Origin: Campylobacter concisus | GTDB taxonomy: Bacteria; Campylobacterota; Campylobacteria; Campylobacterales; Campylobacteraceae | Direction: 5' to 3' | Length of the DNA stretch: 6,601 nt | Assembly (NCBI GenBank): GCA_018375265.1 | Contig: JAHADO010000074.1 | Coordinates: forward strand, 1 to 6,601 | In this document: piece after piece, positions 1 to 6,018 of the stretch | Layout of the letters: each line of letters begins with the position of its first letter | Position numbering within the stretch: position 1 is the stretch's first letter | Notes under the pieces: model-generated | What the model was told of the DNA's origin: nothing | The model's input: only the letters and a program-made list of their open reading frames with translations | Databases searched by the model: none | Translations under genes and position numbers: made by a program

Positions 1-848
1 TGCTCAAATTTCTCTCTTGCATCTTTAAAATAGTCCCAAACAAGCTCGTTTAGATAGGCTTTAAAGTGTCCGTGACCCTCGCCGCCTCGCTCATATCTAG
101 CTTGCAAGTCGCGCTGTCCGCTCTCATCTAAGAAAAGTTTTGCGATGTTATAGACGTTGCAGTTTTGCCACTGCTTTGGCTCTTCAAGTGGCGTGCCATC
201 AGTCACGATGCTTGAAATTTGCTTTTTAAGCGTCTTGGCGTCCGCGAAGATATCGATCGTATTGCCGTAGCTTTTGCTCATCTTTTCGCCGTTTGTGCCA
301 GGCACGGTAGCGACATTTTCGTCAATCTTTGCCTCAGGCAGAGTGAAAATCTCGCCATGTTCGTTGTTAAATTTGATCGCGATATCACGCGCGATCTCTA
401 CGTGCTGGATCTGGTCTTTGCCCACAGGCACGACCTGCGCGTTATAAAGCAAGATATCAGCCGCCATCAAAACCGGATAGCTAAAGAGTCCGTGGTGCGA
501 GCTAAGACCCTTTGCGACCTTGTCTTTGTAGCTGTGCGCGCGCTCAAGTAGCCCCATAGGCGTGTACTGACTTAGCACCCAGTAAAGCTCAAGTACGTCT
601 TTAACGTCGCTTTGTACCCAGAAAATGCTCTTGTTTGGGTCGATCCCAAGCGCCAAAAATGCACACGCAGCGTCAAAGGTGTTTTGCTTTAGCGCTTTGC
701 CGTCGCTAAGGCTGGTCATCGCGTGGTAGTTTGCTATAAACATAAACATCTCGTTTTGCTCTTGCATATCAACCATCTGCTTTATCGAGGCAAAATAGTT
801 GCCAAGGTGTAGTTTGCCGGAGGGTTGGAGGCCGGTTAATACTCTCAT
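1..848 (-). CDS. trpS: Tryptophanyl-tRNA synthetase, C-terminus cut off by the window edge
   Basis: Charges tRNA-Trp with tryptophan in the cytoplasm (class Ic aminoacyl-tRNA synthetase). About 282 codons are present; bacterial TrpRS is usually about 320-340 residues, so roughly the last 40-50 residues lie off the left edge. The protein begins MRVLTGLQPSGKLHLGNYF, the family N-terminus, with the HIGH-type signature as HLGN at residues 14-17. The second ATP-binding signature KMSKS is intact at residues 189-193 (bases 270-284), after GTNGE. The segment VPVGKDQIQHVE is also typical of the family. The ATG at 846-848 is chosen because AAAGGA lies four bases upstream (853-858) and the conserved N-terminus starts there. 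It follows aroK in the same direction but after a 556-base repeat-filled gap, so it may have its own promoter; I could not identify a convincing one. Family assignment is secure. Confidence 0.97.
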   Translation of the reverse strand, partial: MRVLTGLQPSGKLHLGNYFASIKQMVDMQEQNEMFMFIANYHAMTSLSDGKALKQNTFDAACAFLALGIDPNKSIFWVQSDVKDVLELYWVLSQYTPMGLLERAHSYKDKVAKGLSSHHGLFSYPVLMAADILLYNAQVVPVGKDQIQHVEIARDIAIKFNNEHGEIFTLPEAKIDENVATVPGTNGEKMSKSYGNTIDIFADAKTLKKQISSIVTDGTPLEEPKQWQNCNVYNIAKLFLDESGQRDLQARYERGGEGHGHFKAYLNELVWDYFKDAREKFE

Positions 849-852
849 CTTA

Positions 853-858
853 TCCTTT
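853..858 (-). promoter_or_regulatory. Ribosome binding site of trpS
   Basis: AAAGGA on the minus strand, four bases before the ATG of trpS. It supports the chosen start. Confidence 0.7.
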
Positions 859-895
859 CAAATTTTGGCTTTGACTTTTTCGCTTATGCTTCGTT

Positions 896-956
896 GAAAT
901 TTTGTTTTCAAGCTCGGCAGACCATGTGTCTAGCCCTCACTTAAAAACAAAATTTC
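896..956. repeat. Palindrome 1 of the trpS-aroK array
   Basis: The outer arms are a perfect 13-base inverted repeat, GAAATTTTGTTTT at 896-908 and its complement at 944-956, followed inward by AAG/CTT after one mismatch. The core is GGCAGAC (916-922), loop CATGT, then GTCT and GCC separated by one bulged A (928-935). The middle of the arms is poorly paired. It lies 47 bases upstream of the trpS start codon, so it would fall in or near the trpS leader. It could be a weak terminator or a leader structure, but neither strand shows a proper U-run after the stem. Confidence 0.7.
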
Positions 957-992
957 GCCTCGCCTAAACAAAAAATTCTTTGCCGAAACGTT

Positions 993-1045
993 TAAATTTT
1001 AACATCACGTTAGACTTTATGCGTCTAGCTTGATCTTAAAATTTA
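993..1045. repeat. Palindrome 2 of the array, near-perfect 53-base hairpin
   Basis: The left arm 993-1015 pairs with 1023-1045 around a seven-base loop (TTTATGC). Of 23 positions, 20 are Watson-Crick, one is G-T and two are mismatched (C1003/C1035 and C1008/T1030). The tip is TAGAC/GTCTA and the base is TAAATTTTAA/TTAAAATTTA. This is the best preserved copy and serves as the reference for the others. Confidence 0.85.
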
Positions 1046-1081
1046 TCTCGCAGACTAAATGCCTAGTCTTGATTAAAATTT
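1039..1081. repeat. Palindrome 3 of the array, shares an arm with palindrome 2
   Basis: The core is AGACTA (1052-1057) and TAGTCT (1064-1069) around a six-base loop. Further out ATC/GAT (1045-1047 with 1071-1073) and AAATTT/AAATTT (1039-1044 with 1076-1081) can pair, with unpaired bases between. Its left arm is also the right arm of palindrome 2, so the two hairpins cannot both form fully. This copy accounts for the extra 36 bases in the first repeat unit. Confidence 0.65.
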
Positions 1082-1119
1082 GACTTCACAACATTTGTCG
1101 CTTTAGCGTTGCGAACAAA
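1079..1119. repeat. Spacer repeat, copy A
   Basis: About 41 bases starting TTTGACTTCACAACATTT and ending AACAAA. It matches copy B at 1214-1253 at roughly 33 positions with one single-base indel, and the similarity continues more weakly downstream (AAGCAAAA, ATCTCA, GCCAAAAT). It contains a small palindrome, CGCTTTAGCG. It directly follows the right arm of palindrome 3. Confidence 0.75.
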
Positions 1120-1165
1120 GAGAAGCAAAAAATCATCTCACGATACTTCGCCAAAATGCTTTTTT

Positions 1166-1216
1166 AAATTTTAACATCACGTTATACTTTATGTGTCTAG
1201 CTTGGTCTTAAAATTT
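1166..1216. repeat. Palindrome 4 of the array
   Basis: The left arm 1166-1187 pairs with 1195-1216 around a seven-base loop. Of 22 positions, 17 are Watson-Crick, two are G-T and three are mismatched. Two of the mismatches (C1175/C1207 and C1180/T1202) sit exactly where palindrome 2 has its mismatches. The primary sequence is nearly that of palindrome 2, with changes such as TATAC for TAGAC and TTGGTC for TTGATC. Confidence 0.8.
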
Positions 1217-1253
1217 GACTGCACAACATTTACCGCTTCAGCGCTCTAACAAA
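1214..1253. repeat. Spacer repeat, copy B
   Basis: Second copy of the spacer that follows a palindrome, starting TTTGACTGCACAACATTT. The small inner palindrome is kept as CGCTTCAGCG, with a change in the loop only. It directly follows the right arm of palindrome 4, the same arrangement as copy A. Confidence 0.75.
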
Positions 1254-1306
1254 ATAAAGCAAAATTTATCTCAAAATTTTGCCAAAATTTCTCACTACAA
1301 AACGTT

Positions 1307-1373
1307 AAATTTGGCCCAACATCACAAATTCCAACACCGCGCCAGACAGCCATCTAGCCTGATCTTGAAATTT
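1307..1373. repeat. Palindrome 5 of the array, most degraded copy
   Basis: The outer arms AAATTT (1307-1312 and 1368-1373) and the next block CAACATCA (1317-1324) with TGATCTTG (1360-1367) pair, again with a C/C mismatch (C1320/C1364). The core GCCAGA (1341-1346) and TCTAGC (1353-1358) is partly paired, better as RNA of the minus strand because of a G-U pair. Extra unpaired bases lie between arm and core on the left side. It is the first copy downstream of aroK. Confidence 0.6.
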
Positions 1374-1404
1374 ATAGTTGCAAGCAGTTTGCGCCACTTT
1401 GTAA

Positions 1405-1926
1405 CTAAACTTTTAAAAGTATCCTTATCTCTTTTACGATCTGCTTTGGAGTTTTGCCCTCCACTTCAACGATATAATCAGCCTTTTTCTCATAGAGCTT
1501 CTCTCGCTCCAGATGAAGCGCCTCAGCCTTTTTTAAGTCGCTTAAAAGTGGGCGTTTGGCGAGTTTTTTCTCGCTATTTTTGCTATTTTTTAGCCTTTGC
1601 ATGATCGCTTCAAAGCTTGCTTTTAGATAGATCACGGTGCCTATTTTGTTTAAATTTTTAACCTTTGCAAATCCCCCACCTGTCGAGATGATCGCATTTT
1701 TGACATTTGTGGCTAGAAATTTGGCAAGATCTTTTTCAAGCTGCCTAAAATGCTCTTCGCCAAATTCATCAAAGATAGCTTTTATCTTCATATTTTGTGA
1801 GCTCTCTAGCAGGTCGTCGCAGTCAAGGTTCATCGTCTTTAGCGCCTTGCTTAGCGCCCTTGCGGTTGTACCCTTGCCAACACCCATAAACCCTATCAAA
1901 ACGATATTATTGTTCTTTGTCTTCAT
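1405..1926 (-). CDS. aroK: Shikimate kinase
   Basis: Phosphorylates shikimate to shikimate 3-phosphate with ATP, the fifth step of the chorismate pathway, in the cytoplasm. The protein is 173 residues, the usual length. The Walker A loop is GFMGVGKGT (12-20). The shikimate-site acidic pair is in LDCDD (34-38), the substrate arginine in FRQLE (60-64), GGG is at 83-85, the lid arginine is in RPLL (125-128), and the RxxLY motif is at 141-145. Walker A has G-T rather than the common S-T after the lysine; this still supplies the Mg-binding hydroxyl. The ATG at 1926 is preferred to the GTG at 1938 because GGAG lies six bases before it and conserved sequence begins soon after. The start overlaps the end of der by 20 bases, suggesting translational coupling. 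Confidence 0.96.
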   Translation of the reverse strand: MKTKNNNIVLIGFMGVGKGTTARALSKALKTMNLDCDDLLESSQNMKIKAIFDEFGEEHFRQLEKDLAKFLATNVKNAIISTGGGFAKVKNLNKIGTVIYLKASFEAIMQRLKNSKNSEKKLAKRPLLSDLKKAEALHLEREKLYEKKADYIVEVEGKTPKQIVKEIRILLKV

Positions 1927-3295
1927 CACTCTCTCCACGTTTTTTAGGGATTAGCACGATAGGCACGCCAGCTAAGCTAAAGCTCTCTCTAAGCTTATTT
2001 GTCAGGTAGCGTTTGTAGCTAAAGTGCAGGCATTTTGGGCGGTTCATTATGAGCGCTATCATTATAGGCGCTGTTTTAAACTGCACTGCGTAGTAAATTT
2101 TCACGACCCTGCCTTTATCTCGTGGCAGTGGATGCGCCTTGGTCGCTTCGCCGATCACTTCATTTAGCTTTGAAGTTTGAATTTTTTGGGTGTAGTTTTT
2201 GTAAATTTCAACTATGAGCGGGTAAATTTTATGCACTCTTTTGCCACCAAGTGCCGAAACGCTGATGATCGGCGCATATGAGAGAAATTTAAACCTATCT
2301 TTTATCTCTTTGCAAAGCTCGTCAAATTCTTCGCTGCTTTTGTCCCATTTGTTTAGCACGATGATGACGCCAAGCTCAAATTTCGAGGCGATGCCAGCGA
2401 TACGCTCATCAAGCTCAGTTAGCGGCTCAGAGCTATCAAGCACAAGTAGTGCCACGTCTGTCTCTTCTAAAATTTTCTCAGTTCTATTTAGCGCGTATCT
2501 CTCGATGCCCTCGATCTTGCCACGCTTTCTGATACCAGCAGTATCGACAAACTCAAAAACTCTGCCATCATGCTCGTAAATTTCATTGACTGGGTCGATC
2601 GTAGTGCCTGCTACGTCGCTAACAACGGCGCGGCTCTCTTTTACAAGGGCGTTTAGAAGTGAGCTTTTGCCGACATTGACGCGGCCTATGATACCAACTC
2701 TTATGTTTTTGCTCTCGTAGTCTATCTCGTCGCTTAGCTCGCCCTCGTCGTTATAGTTTTCTAAAAAATCATCAAAATCTTCGCTTGTATCGGCCTTTAT
2801 CTGCACCTTGCTCTCTAGGTGTTTTGCTAGCCAGATGCTAAGCTCATCGACGCCGGTGTTGTGACTTACTGAAATTCCAAAGGCATTTTTTGCGCCAAAA
2901 CTTACAAATTCCCACTCTCTTTGCTCGTCTTTTTTGCTGTCGATTTTGTTGATGACTAGAGCGATTGGTAAATTTAGCTTGCTAAGCTCGTAAAAAATGG
3001 CTCTATCCTCGTCATCTGGCATCATTTTGCCATCGACCATGTAGAGGATAACGTCTGAGTTTTTAGCCTCTGCTAAGGTCTTTGCTTTTACGTTTTTAAA
3101 AAGCTCGCTGCTATCATCAAGCCCGCCGCTGTCGATTAATATACACTCTTTGCCCTCAACTTCGATCTTAGCTTTATTTGTATCTCTTGTAGTGCCGCTA
3201 ACGTCGCTTGTTATGGCGATGCGTCTTCTTGCTAAGCGGTTAAAAAGTGAGCTTTTGCCGACATTTGGCTTGCCTACTAATATTACTTTTTGCAA
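1907..3295 (-). CDS. der: Ribosome-associated double GTPase Der (EngA)
   Basis: Essential GTPase needed for maturation of the 50S ribosomal subunit. The 462 residues match the family length. GTPase domain 1 has GKPNVGKS (8-15), DSGG (55-58), NKID (116-119) and SVS (142-144). Domain 2 has GRVNVGKS (204-211), DTAG (251-254), NKWD (315-318) and SVSAL (345-349). The C-terminal KH-like domain runs from about 365 to 452 and includes KIYYAVQ and [13 protein letters not shown] markedly acidic linker (about 169-195) joins the two GTPase domains, as is common in Der. The start codon is TTG; AAAGGAC lies five bases upstream, and translation from it gives the conserved [15 protein letters not shown]. It is first in a leftward unit with aroK, with a TATAAT box upstream. 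Confidence 0.97.
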   Translation of the reverse strand: MQKVILVGKPNVGKSSLFNRLARRRIAITSDVSGTTRDTNKAKIEVEGKECILIDSGGLDDSSELFKNVKAKTLAEAKNSDVILYMVDGKMMPDDEDRAIFYELSKLNLPIALVINKIDSKKDEQREWEFVSFGAKNAFGISVSHNTGVDELSIWLAKHLESKVQIKADTSEDFDDFLENYNDEGELSDEIDYESKNIRVGIIGRVNVGKSSLLNALVKESRAVVSDVAGTTIDPVNEIYEHDGRVFEFVDTAGIRKRGKIEGIERYALNRTEKILEETDVALLVLDSSEPLTELDERIAGIASKFELGVIIVLNKWDKSSEEFDELCKEIKDRFKFLSYAPIISVSALGGKRVHKIYPLIVEIYKNYTQKIQTSKLNEVIGEATKAHPLPRDKGRVVKIYYAVQFKTAPIMIALIMNRPKCLHFSYKRYLTNKLRESFSLAGVPIVLIPKKRGESDEDKEQ

Positions 3296-3300
3296 ATTTT

Positions 3301-3307
3301 GTCCTTT
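3301..3307 (-). promoter_or_regulatory. Ribosome binding site that sets the TTG start of der
   Basis: AAAGGAC on the minus strand, five bases before TTG. No ATG in the same frame lies near the conserved N-terminus, so this site supports the TTG as the real start. Confidence 0.75.
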
Positions 3308-3319
3308 TTATGATGGCTG

Positions 3320-3325
3320 ATTATA
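3320..3325 (-). promoter_or_regulatory. -10 box of the der-aroK unit
   Basis: A perfect TATAAT on the minus strand, preceded by TTTG and an alternating A/T-rich stretch. This fits the Campylobacter housekeeping promoter style, which lacks a strong -35 box. Transcription would start near 3313, giving a leader of about 18 bases before the TTG of der. The start site is inferred, not seen. Confidence 0.7.
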
Positions 3326-3357
3326 CAAATTTTTCTCTTATATAAAGTATAAAATTA

Positions 3358-3369
3358 CGCTTAAAAGCG
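3358..3369. repeat. Small palindrome in the divergent der / transporter region
   Basis: CGCTT and AAGCG separated by two A bases. It lies upstream of the der -10 box on one side and of the transporter gene on the other. It could be an operator or a leader hairpin, or chance; nothing else supports a function. Confidence 0.35.
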
Positions 3370-3414
3370 CCGAAATAAAAGAAAAAATCAACCAAAATTT
3401 AAGCCATTTTTTAT

Positions 3415-3420
3415 TAAAAT
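3415..3420 (+). promoter_or_regulatory. Candidate -10 box for the plus-strand operon
   Basis: TAAAAT preceded by a T-run (CATTTTTTAT). It would start transcription near 3427 and give a leader of about 22 bases before the ATG at 3449. An alternative lies further up, where TATAAA occurs twice (3341-3346 and 3348-3353) after a T-rich stretch; that would place the small palindrome in the leader. I cannot decide between them. Confidence 0.35.
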
Positions 3421-3448
3421 GAGTGCTTTAAATTTAGAGGTTTTTACG

Positions 3449-4339
3449 ATGTTAAAAAGGTTTTATATTTCACATCTTGGCATTTTTTATATGCTCTTTG
3501 CTTGCTTTATGTTTGCCGTGACTGGCGCATTTGCAAAGTATCTGAGCAAAGATATGCCTTCTATCGAAGTTGTTTTTTTTAGAAATTTGATCGGACTTTT
3601 CATCGTCATCTACGCCATCTATAAATTTCCATTTAAACAAACTGGCGGGCACTTTTTCTTGCTGATGTTTCGCGGTTTTGTGGGTACGGTGGCGCTTTTT
3701 GCCTTTTTTTACAATGTCGCGCACGTAAATTTAGCCACAGCCTTTACATTTCAAAAGACAAATCCAATCTTCACAGCCATTCTCGCAGCTATCGTGTTTA
3801 AGGAGCGGCTAAGCTCGCTTGGCTGGTTTGCTGTCTTTTTGGGATTTGGCGGGATTTTGCTTGTTATCCAGCCAAATTTAGGTATCAATAAAACCGATAT
3901 CATCGGCATTTGGAGCGGCCTTGGAGCGGCTATTGCCTACACGAGCGTCAAGGAGTTAAACAAGAGCTACGGCACAAATATCATCGTGCTAAGCTTCATG
4001 CTTTGGGGCTCATTTTTGCCGCTTATTTGCATGGGGATGGCTGAGTTTTTCACCTATGAGCCTCTGGATTTTTTATTTTCTAAATTTGCTATGCCAAGCT
4101 GGCACAACGTCGTTTTTATCTTGCTAATGGGGCTTAGTGGCTACTATTTTCAGGCGTTTATGACAAAGGCATTTGCAGTTGGCAAAAAAGCTGGTGTGAT
4201 CGCTGCGGTTAGCTATGCAGACGTCATTTTTACGCTTATCATTGGCTATTTTATGGGCGATGCGTTGCCAAATCACCTAGCACTCGCAGGTATCGTGCTT
4301 GTTGTGGTGAGTGGAATTTTAGTTGTTAAAGAAAAATAA
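3449..4339 (+). CDS. EamA/DMT-family inner-membrane transporter, substrate unknown
   Basis: A 296-residue very hydrophobic protein with the two-fold EamA layout of about ten transmembrane helices. Repeat 1 runs from about 10 to 141 and ends with [14 protein letters not shown]. Repeat 2 runs from about 150 to 294 and ends with [14 protein letters not shown]. The family (drug/metabolite transporter superfamily) exports or imports small metabolites; the substrate cannot be read from the sequence. The ATG at 3449 is chosen because AGAGG lies eight bases before it (3436-3440) and the first helix begins about ten residues later. An in-frame ATG at 3419 would add ten residues but has no binding site and overlaps a possible -10 box. 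It sits divergently to der and 10 bases before kdsA. A membrane protein of this type also lies between engA and kdsA in C. jejuni (Cj0385c), as I recall. Confidence 0.9.
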   Translation: MLKRFYISHLGIFYMLFACFMFAVTGAFAKYLSKDMPSIEVVFFRNLIGLFIVIYAIYKFPFKQTGGHFFLLMFRGFVGTVALFAFFYNVAHVNLATAFTFQKTNPIFTAILAAIVFKERLSSLGWFAVFLGFGGILLVIQPNLGINKTDIIGIWSGLGAAIAYTSVKELNKSYGTNIIVLSFMLWGSFLPLICMGMAEFFTYEPLDFLFSKFAMPSWHNVVFILLMGLSGYYFQAFMTKAFAVGKKAGVIAAVSYADVIFTLIIGYFMGDALPNHLALAGIVLVVVSGILVVKEK

Positions 4340-4349
4340 AGGAGAAAAA

Positions 4350-5150
4350 ATGATCTTAATCGCTGGACCTTGCGTGATAGAGAGCAAAGAGCTTGTTTTT
4401 GAAGTAGCAAAAAGGCTAGTTAAATTTAATGAAAATCCAAAGCTTGATTTTTACTTTAAGTCTAGCTTTGACAAGGCAAATCGCACGAGTATTAGCTCAT
4501 TTCGTGGCCCTGGGCTAGAGAAGGGTTGTGAAATTTTAGCTGAAGTAAAAAAAGAATTTGGCTTTAAAATTTTAACCGATATCCACGAGAGCTATCAAGC
4601 TCAGCCAGTTGGCGAAGTGGCTGATGTGCTGCAGATCCCTGCATTTTTGTGCCGCCAAACCGACCTTTTAGTAGCAGCTGCAAAGACAAAAGCGGTCGTA
4701 AACATCAAAAAAGGGCAGTTTTTAGCGGCATCTGCTATGAAGCACTCTGTTAAAAAGGTGCTTGAAACAAGGGGTGTGAGTGGCGATGGATACGAGGTCG
4801 CAAAGGCAAATGGCGTCTGGCTAACGGAGCGTGGAAGCACCTTTGGATATGGAAATTTAGTCGTTGATATGAGAAATTTGGTGATGATGAGAGAATTTGC
4901 GCCAGTCATTTTTGACGCGACTCACAGCGTGCAGATGCCAAGCGCACTTGGCGAAAAAAGCGGCGGAGACGCTAGATTTGTGCCTTATCTTGCAAGAGCA
5001 GCAGCTAGCGTTGGGGTGGATGGATTTTTCTATGAGACGCACATAAACCCTTGCGAAGCGCTTTGCGACGGACCAAATATGCTAAATTTAGACGAGCTTG
5101 AAAAGGTCGTAAATGACACGCTAAAGATAGAGGAAATTTTAAATTTTTAA
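4350..5150 (+). CDS. kdsA: 3-deoxy-D-manno-octulosonate 8-phosphate synthase, metal-dependent type
   Basis: Condenses phosphoenolpyruvate with arabinose 5-phosphate to KDO 8-phosphate, the first committed step towards the KDO of the lipopolysaccharide core; cytoplasmic. The protein is 266 residues, close to the family norm. The start [12 protein letters not shown], the [11 protein letters not shown] segment (37-47), FRGPGLEKG (51-59), SGGDAR (204-209) and FYETHINP (227-234) are diagnostic. Cys8 in GPC replaces the Asn of the E. coli metal-independent enzyme. Together with His192 (DATHSVQ), Glu229 and Asp240 (CDGPN) it gives the four-ligand metal site of the Aquifex-type class. The ATG at 4350 is chosen because AAGGAG ends five bases before it; a longer reading from TTG at 4323 would overlap the previous gene and only add charged residues encoded across that binding site. 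It lies 10 bases after the transporter and 15 before the lipoprotein. Confidence 0.97.
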   Translation: MILIAGPCVIESKELVFEVAKRLVKFNENPKLDFYFKSSFDKANRTSISSFRGPGLEKGCEILAEVKKEFGFKILTDIHESYQAQPVGEVADVLQIPAFLCRQTDLLVAAAKTKAVVNIKKGQFLAASAMKHSVKKVLETRGVSGDGYEVAKANGVWLTERGSTFGYGNLVVDMRNLVMMREFAPVIFDATHSVQMPSALGEKSGGDARFVPYLARAAASVGVDGFFYETHINPCEALCDGPNMLNLDELEKVVNDTLKIEEILNF

Positions 5151-5165
5151 ACAAAGGATAGAAGT

Positions 5166-5684
5166 ATGAAAAGGATTTTAGCGCTACTTTTAGGAGTGTT
5201 GTTTTTAGTAGGTTGTGGCTCATCTCAGCCAAAGGTGCCACTTGCTGGCAAGTATAAATTTGTGGGCATTAGCTACACTCATGTGCAGCGCCACGAGCCG
5301 ACAAAATTTTTATACCAAAGCCCAAAAATGATCGAGAAAAAGTATAACAAGCAAATTTTAGGGGCGCTTACAAAAGAAAATTTGCTCGATCCAAATTCTA
5401 GCGACGAGCTAAAGATAAAGATAACTCACCGCAGAGAATTTATAGGCGAGGCGACCTTTGCTAAAAGCGACAGGATGGGCAATATCTACCTTACTTACGA
5501 GGTAGAAGTCGTTAGAAATGGCGAAGTTTTGAGGCATTATGGCTCTAGTGAGTTAAGGTTTGACCCTGGAGTCTTTGGAAATTTAAAGGGGCTAGTTGGA
5601 CAAAATAACGATGATAGCTTGGAAAATAAGGCGATTAGCGCAAATGTAAAAGAGATCGTTGATACCATAAAAGGCATGAAGTAA
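5166..5684 (+). CDS. Small lipoprotein of unknown function
   Basis: I do not recognise the family. The 172-residue protein starts with a lipoprotein signal peptide: MKR, a hydrophobic stretch (4-15) and the lipobox LVGC with the lipidated cysteine at 17. Glycine at +2 and serines after give no inner-membrane retention aspartate, so outer-membrane sorting is plausible. The mature part reads as a short strand (KYKFVGISYTHV), a charged helix (about 51-68, KMIEKKYNKQILGALTKE), two or three amphipathic strands (about 80-130) and a C-terminal helix (about 153-170). This resembles small envelope alpha/beta lipoproteins in outline only. AAAGGA lies seven bases before the ATG. It follows kdsA by 15 bases and precedes the SMR genes by 4, so it is probably co-transcribed with both. 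Confidence 0.85.
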   Translation: MKRILALLLGVLFLVGCGSSQPKVPLAGKYKFVGISYTHVQRHEPTKFLYQSPKMIEKKYNKQILGALTKENLLDPNSSDELKIKITHRREFIGEATFAKSDRMGNIYLTYEVEVVRNGEVLRHYGSSELRFDPGVFGNLKGLVGQNNDDSLENKAISANVKEIVDTIKGMK

Positions 5685-5688
5685 ATTT

Positions 5689-6018
5689 ATGTCAAACAGA
5701 GGTTTTTTGTGGATATTGCTTGGTGCGGTGGCTGAGTGTGGCTGGGCGTACGGGCTAAAGCACACTTCAAATTTAAGTGAATTTTTGCTTACGACGTTGC
5801 TTGTAAGCATAAGTTTTGTCTCGTTTATGAAGGCTTTAAAGTATCTGCCTGTAAGTGTCTCTTATGCAGTATTTGTGGGCTTTGGAACGGCTTTTATCGT
5901 CATAGCTGAGATCGTTAGCGACTACGCAGCAAGCGGGATCATGCCAAATTTCATTAGGCTATTTTTCATAGCGACGCTCATTTTAAGCGTGCTTGGGCTA
6001 AAAGGGATGAAAGAATGA
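5689..6018 (+). CDS. Small multidrug resistance protein, YkkC-like subunit of a pair
   Basis: A 109-residue protein with four transmembrane helices, an inner-membrane proton-coupled exporter of small cations. The essential membrane glutamate is Glu16, in AECGWAYGLKHT (15-26), which resembles YkkC and Gdx/SugE (E-x-x-W-x-x-GLK) more than EmrE. Helix 3 reads YAVFVGFG (59-66), again like YkkC. Positive charges fall on the N-terminus, the second loop (K48, K51) and the C-terminus (K105, K108), predicting N- and C-termini inside. There is no clear ribosome binding site; the gene starts only four bases after the lipoprotein stop, so coupling is likely. It overlaps the next gene by ATGA. Guanidinium or quaternary ammonium export is possible from family knowledge, but the substrate is not shown. 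No riboswitch space exists upstream. Confidence 0.93.
   Translation: MSNRGFLWILLGAVAECGWAYGLKHTSNLSEFLLTTLLVSISFVSFMKALKYLPVSVSYAVFVGFGTAFIVIAEIVSDYAASGIMPNFIRLFFIATLILSVLGLKGMKE

Larger units (their letters stand above)
896..1404. repeat. Gene-free gap filled with degenerate tandem units carrying palindromes
   Basis: The trpS-aroK gap (849-1404) contains no supportable gene. From 896 to the aroK stop it consists of about three related units. Each unit has a palindrome with AAATTT-rich arms and an AGAC...GTCT-like core, followed in two or three copies by a spacer beginning TGACTnCACAACATTT. The arm motif AACATCAC recurs at 1001, 1173 and 1318, so the spacing is 172 and 145 bases. The first interval is longer because it holds an extra palindrome of about 36 bases. 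A degraded third spacer copy (TTGCAAGCAGTTTGCGCC, about 1378-1395) runs up to the aroK stop codon. The organisation is seen directly; calling it a REP- or MITE-like element is inference. No open frame across it looks like a protein, and no clear U-tract terminator was found. Confidence 0.8.

Noticed and set aside
219..551. Plus-strand open frame of 110 codons
   Set aside because: It lies antisense inside trpS, which has intact HLGN and KMSKS signatures; the composition is that of a shadow frame.
849..895. trpS promoter
   Set aside because: No hexamer close to TATAAT at a fitting distance from the start; only weak A/T-rich candidates inside the palindromes.
896..956. Classical rho-independent terminator between aroK and trpS
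   Set aside because: The hairpins are AT-rich at the base and none is followed by a clear run of U on the minus strand.
896..1404. CRISPR array
   Set aside because: The repeated parts are degenerate, of unequal spacing (172 and 145 bases), and the spacers are themselves related to each other; no cas gene is visible.
1215..1604. Plus-strand open frame of 129 codons starting in the repeat array
   Set aside because: It begins in a palindrome arm, has no binding site and runs antisense into aroK. The encoded peptide has no domain features.
3419..3448. Upstream ATG as start of the EamA transporter
   Set aside because: It has no binding site and overlaps a possible -10 box, whereas the ATG at 3449 has AGAGG eight bases before it.
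4323..4349. Longer N-terminus of KdsA from TTG
   Set aside because: The added codons cover the ribosome binding site and the end of the upstream gene; the family N-terminus starts at the ATG at 4350.
5640..5690. Guanidine riboswitch in front of the SMR pair
   Set aside because: Only four bases separate the lipoprotein stop from the first SMR start, and no pair of ACGR-loop hairpins was seen just upstream.
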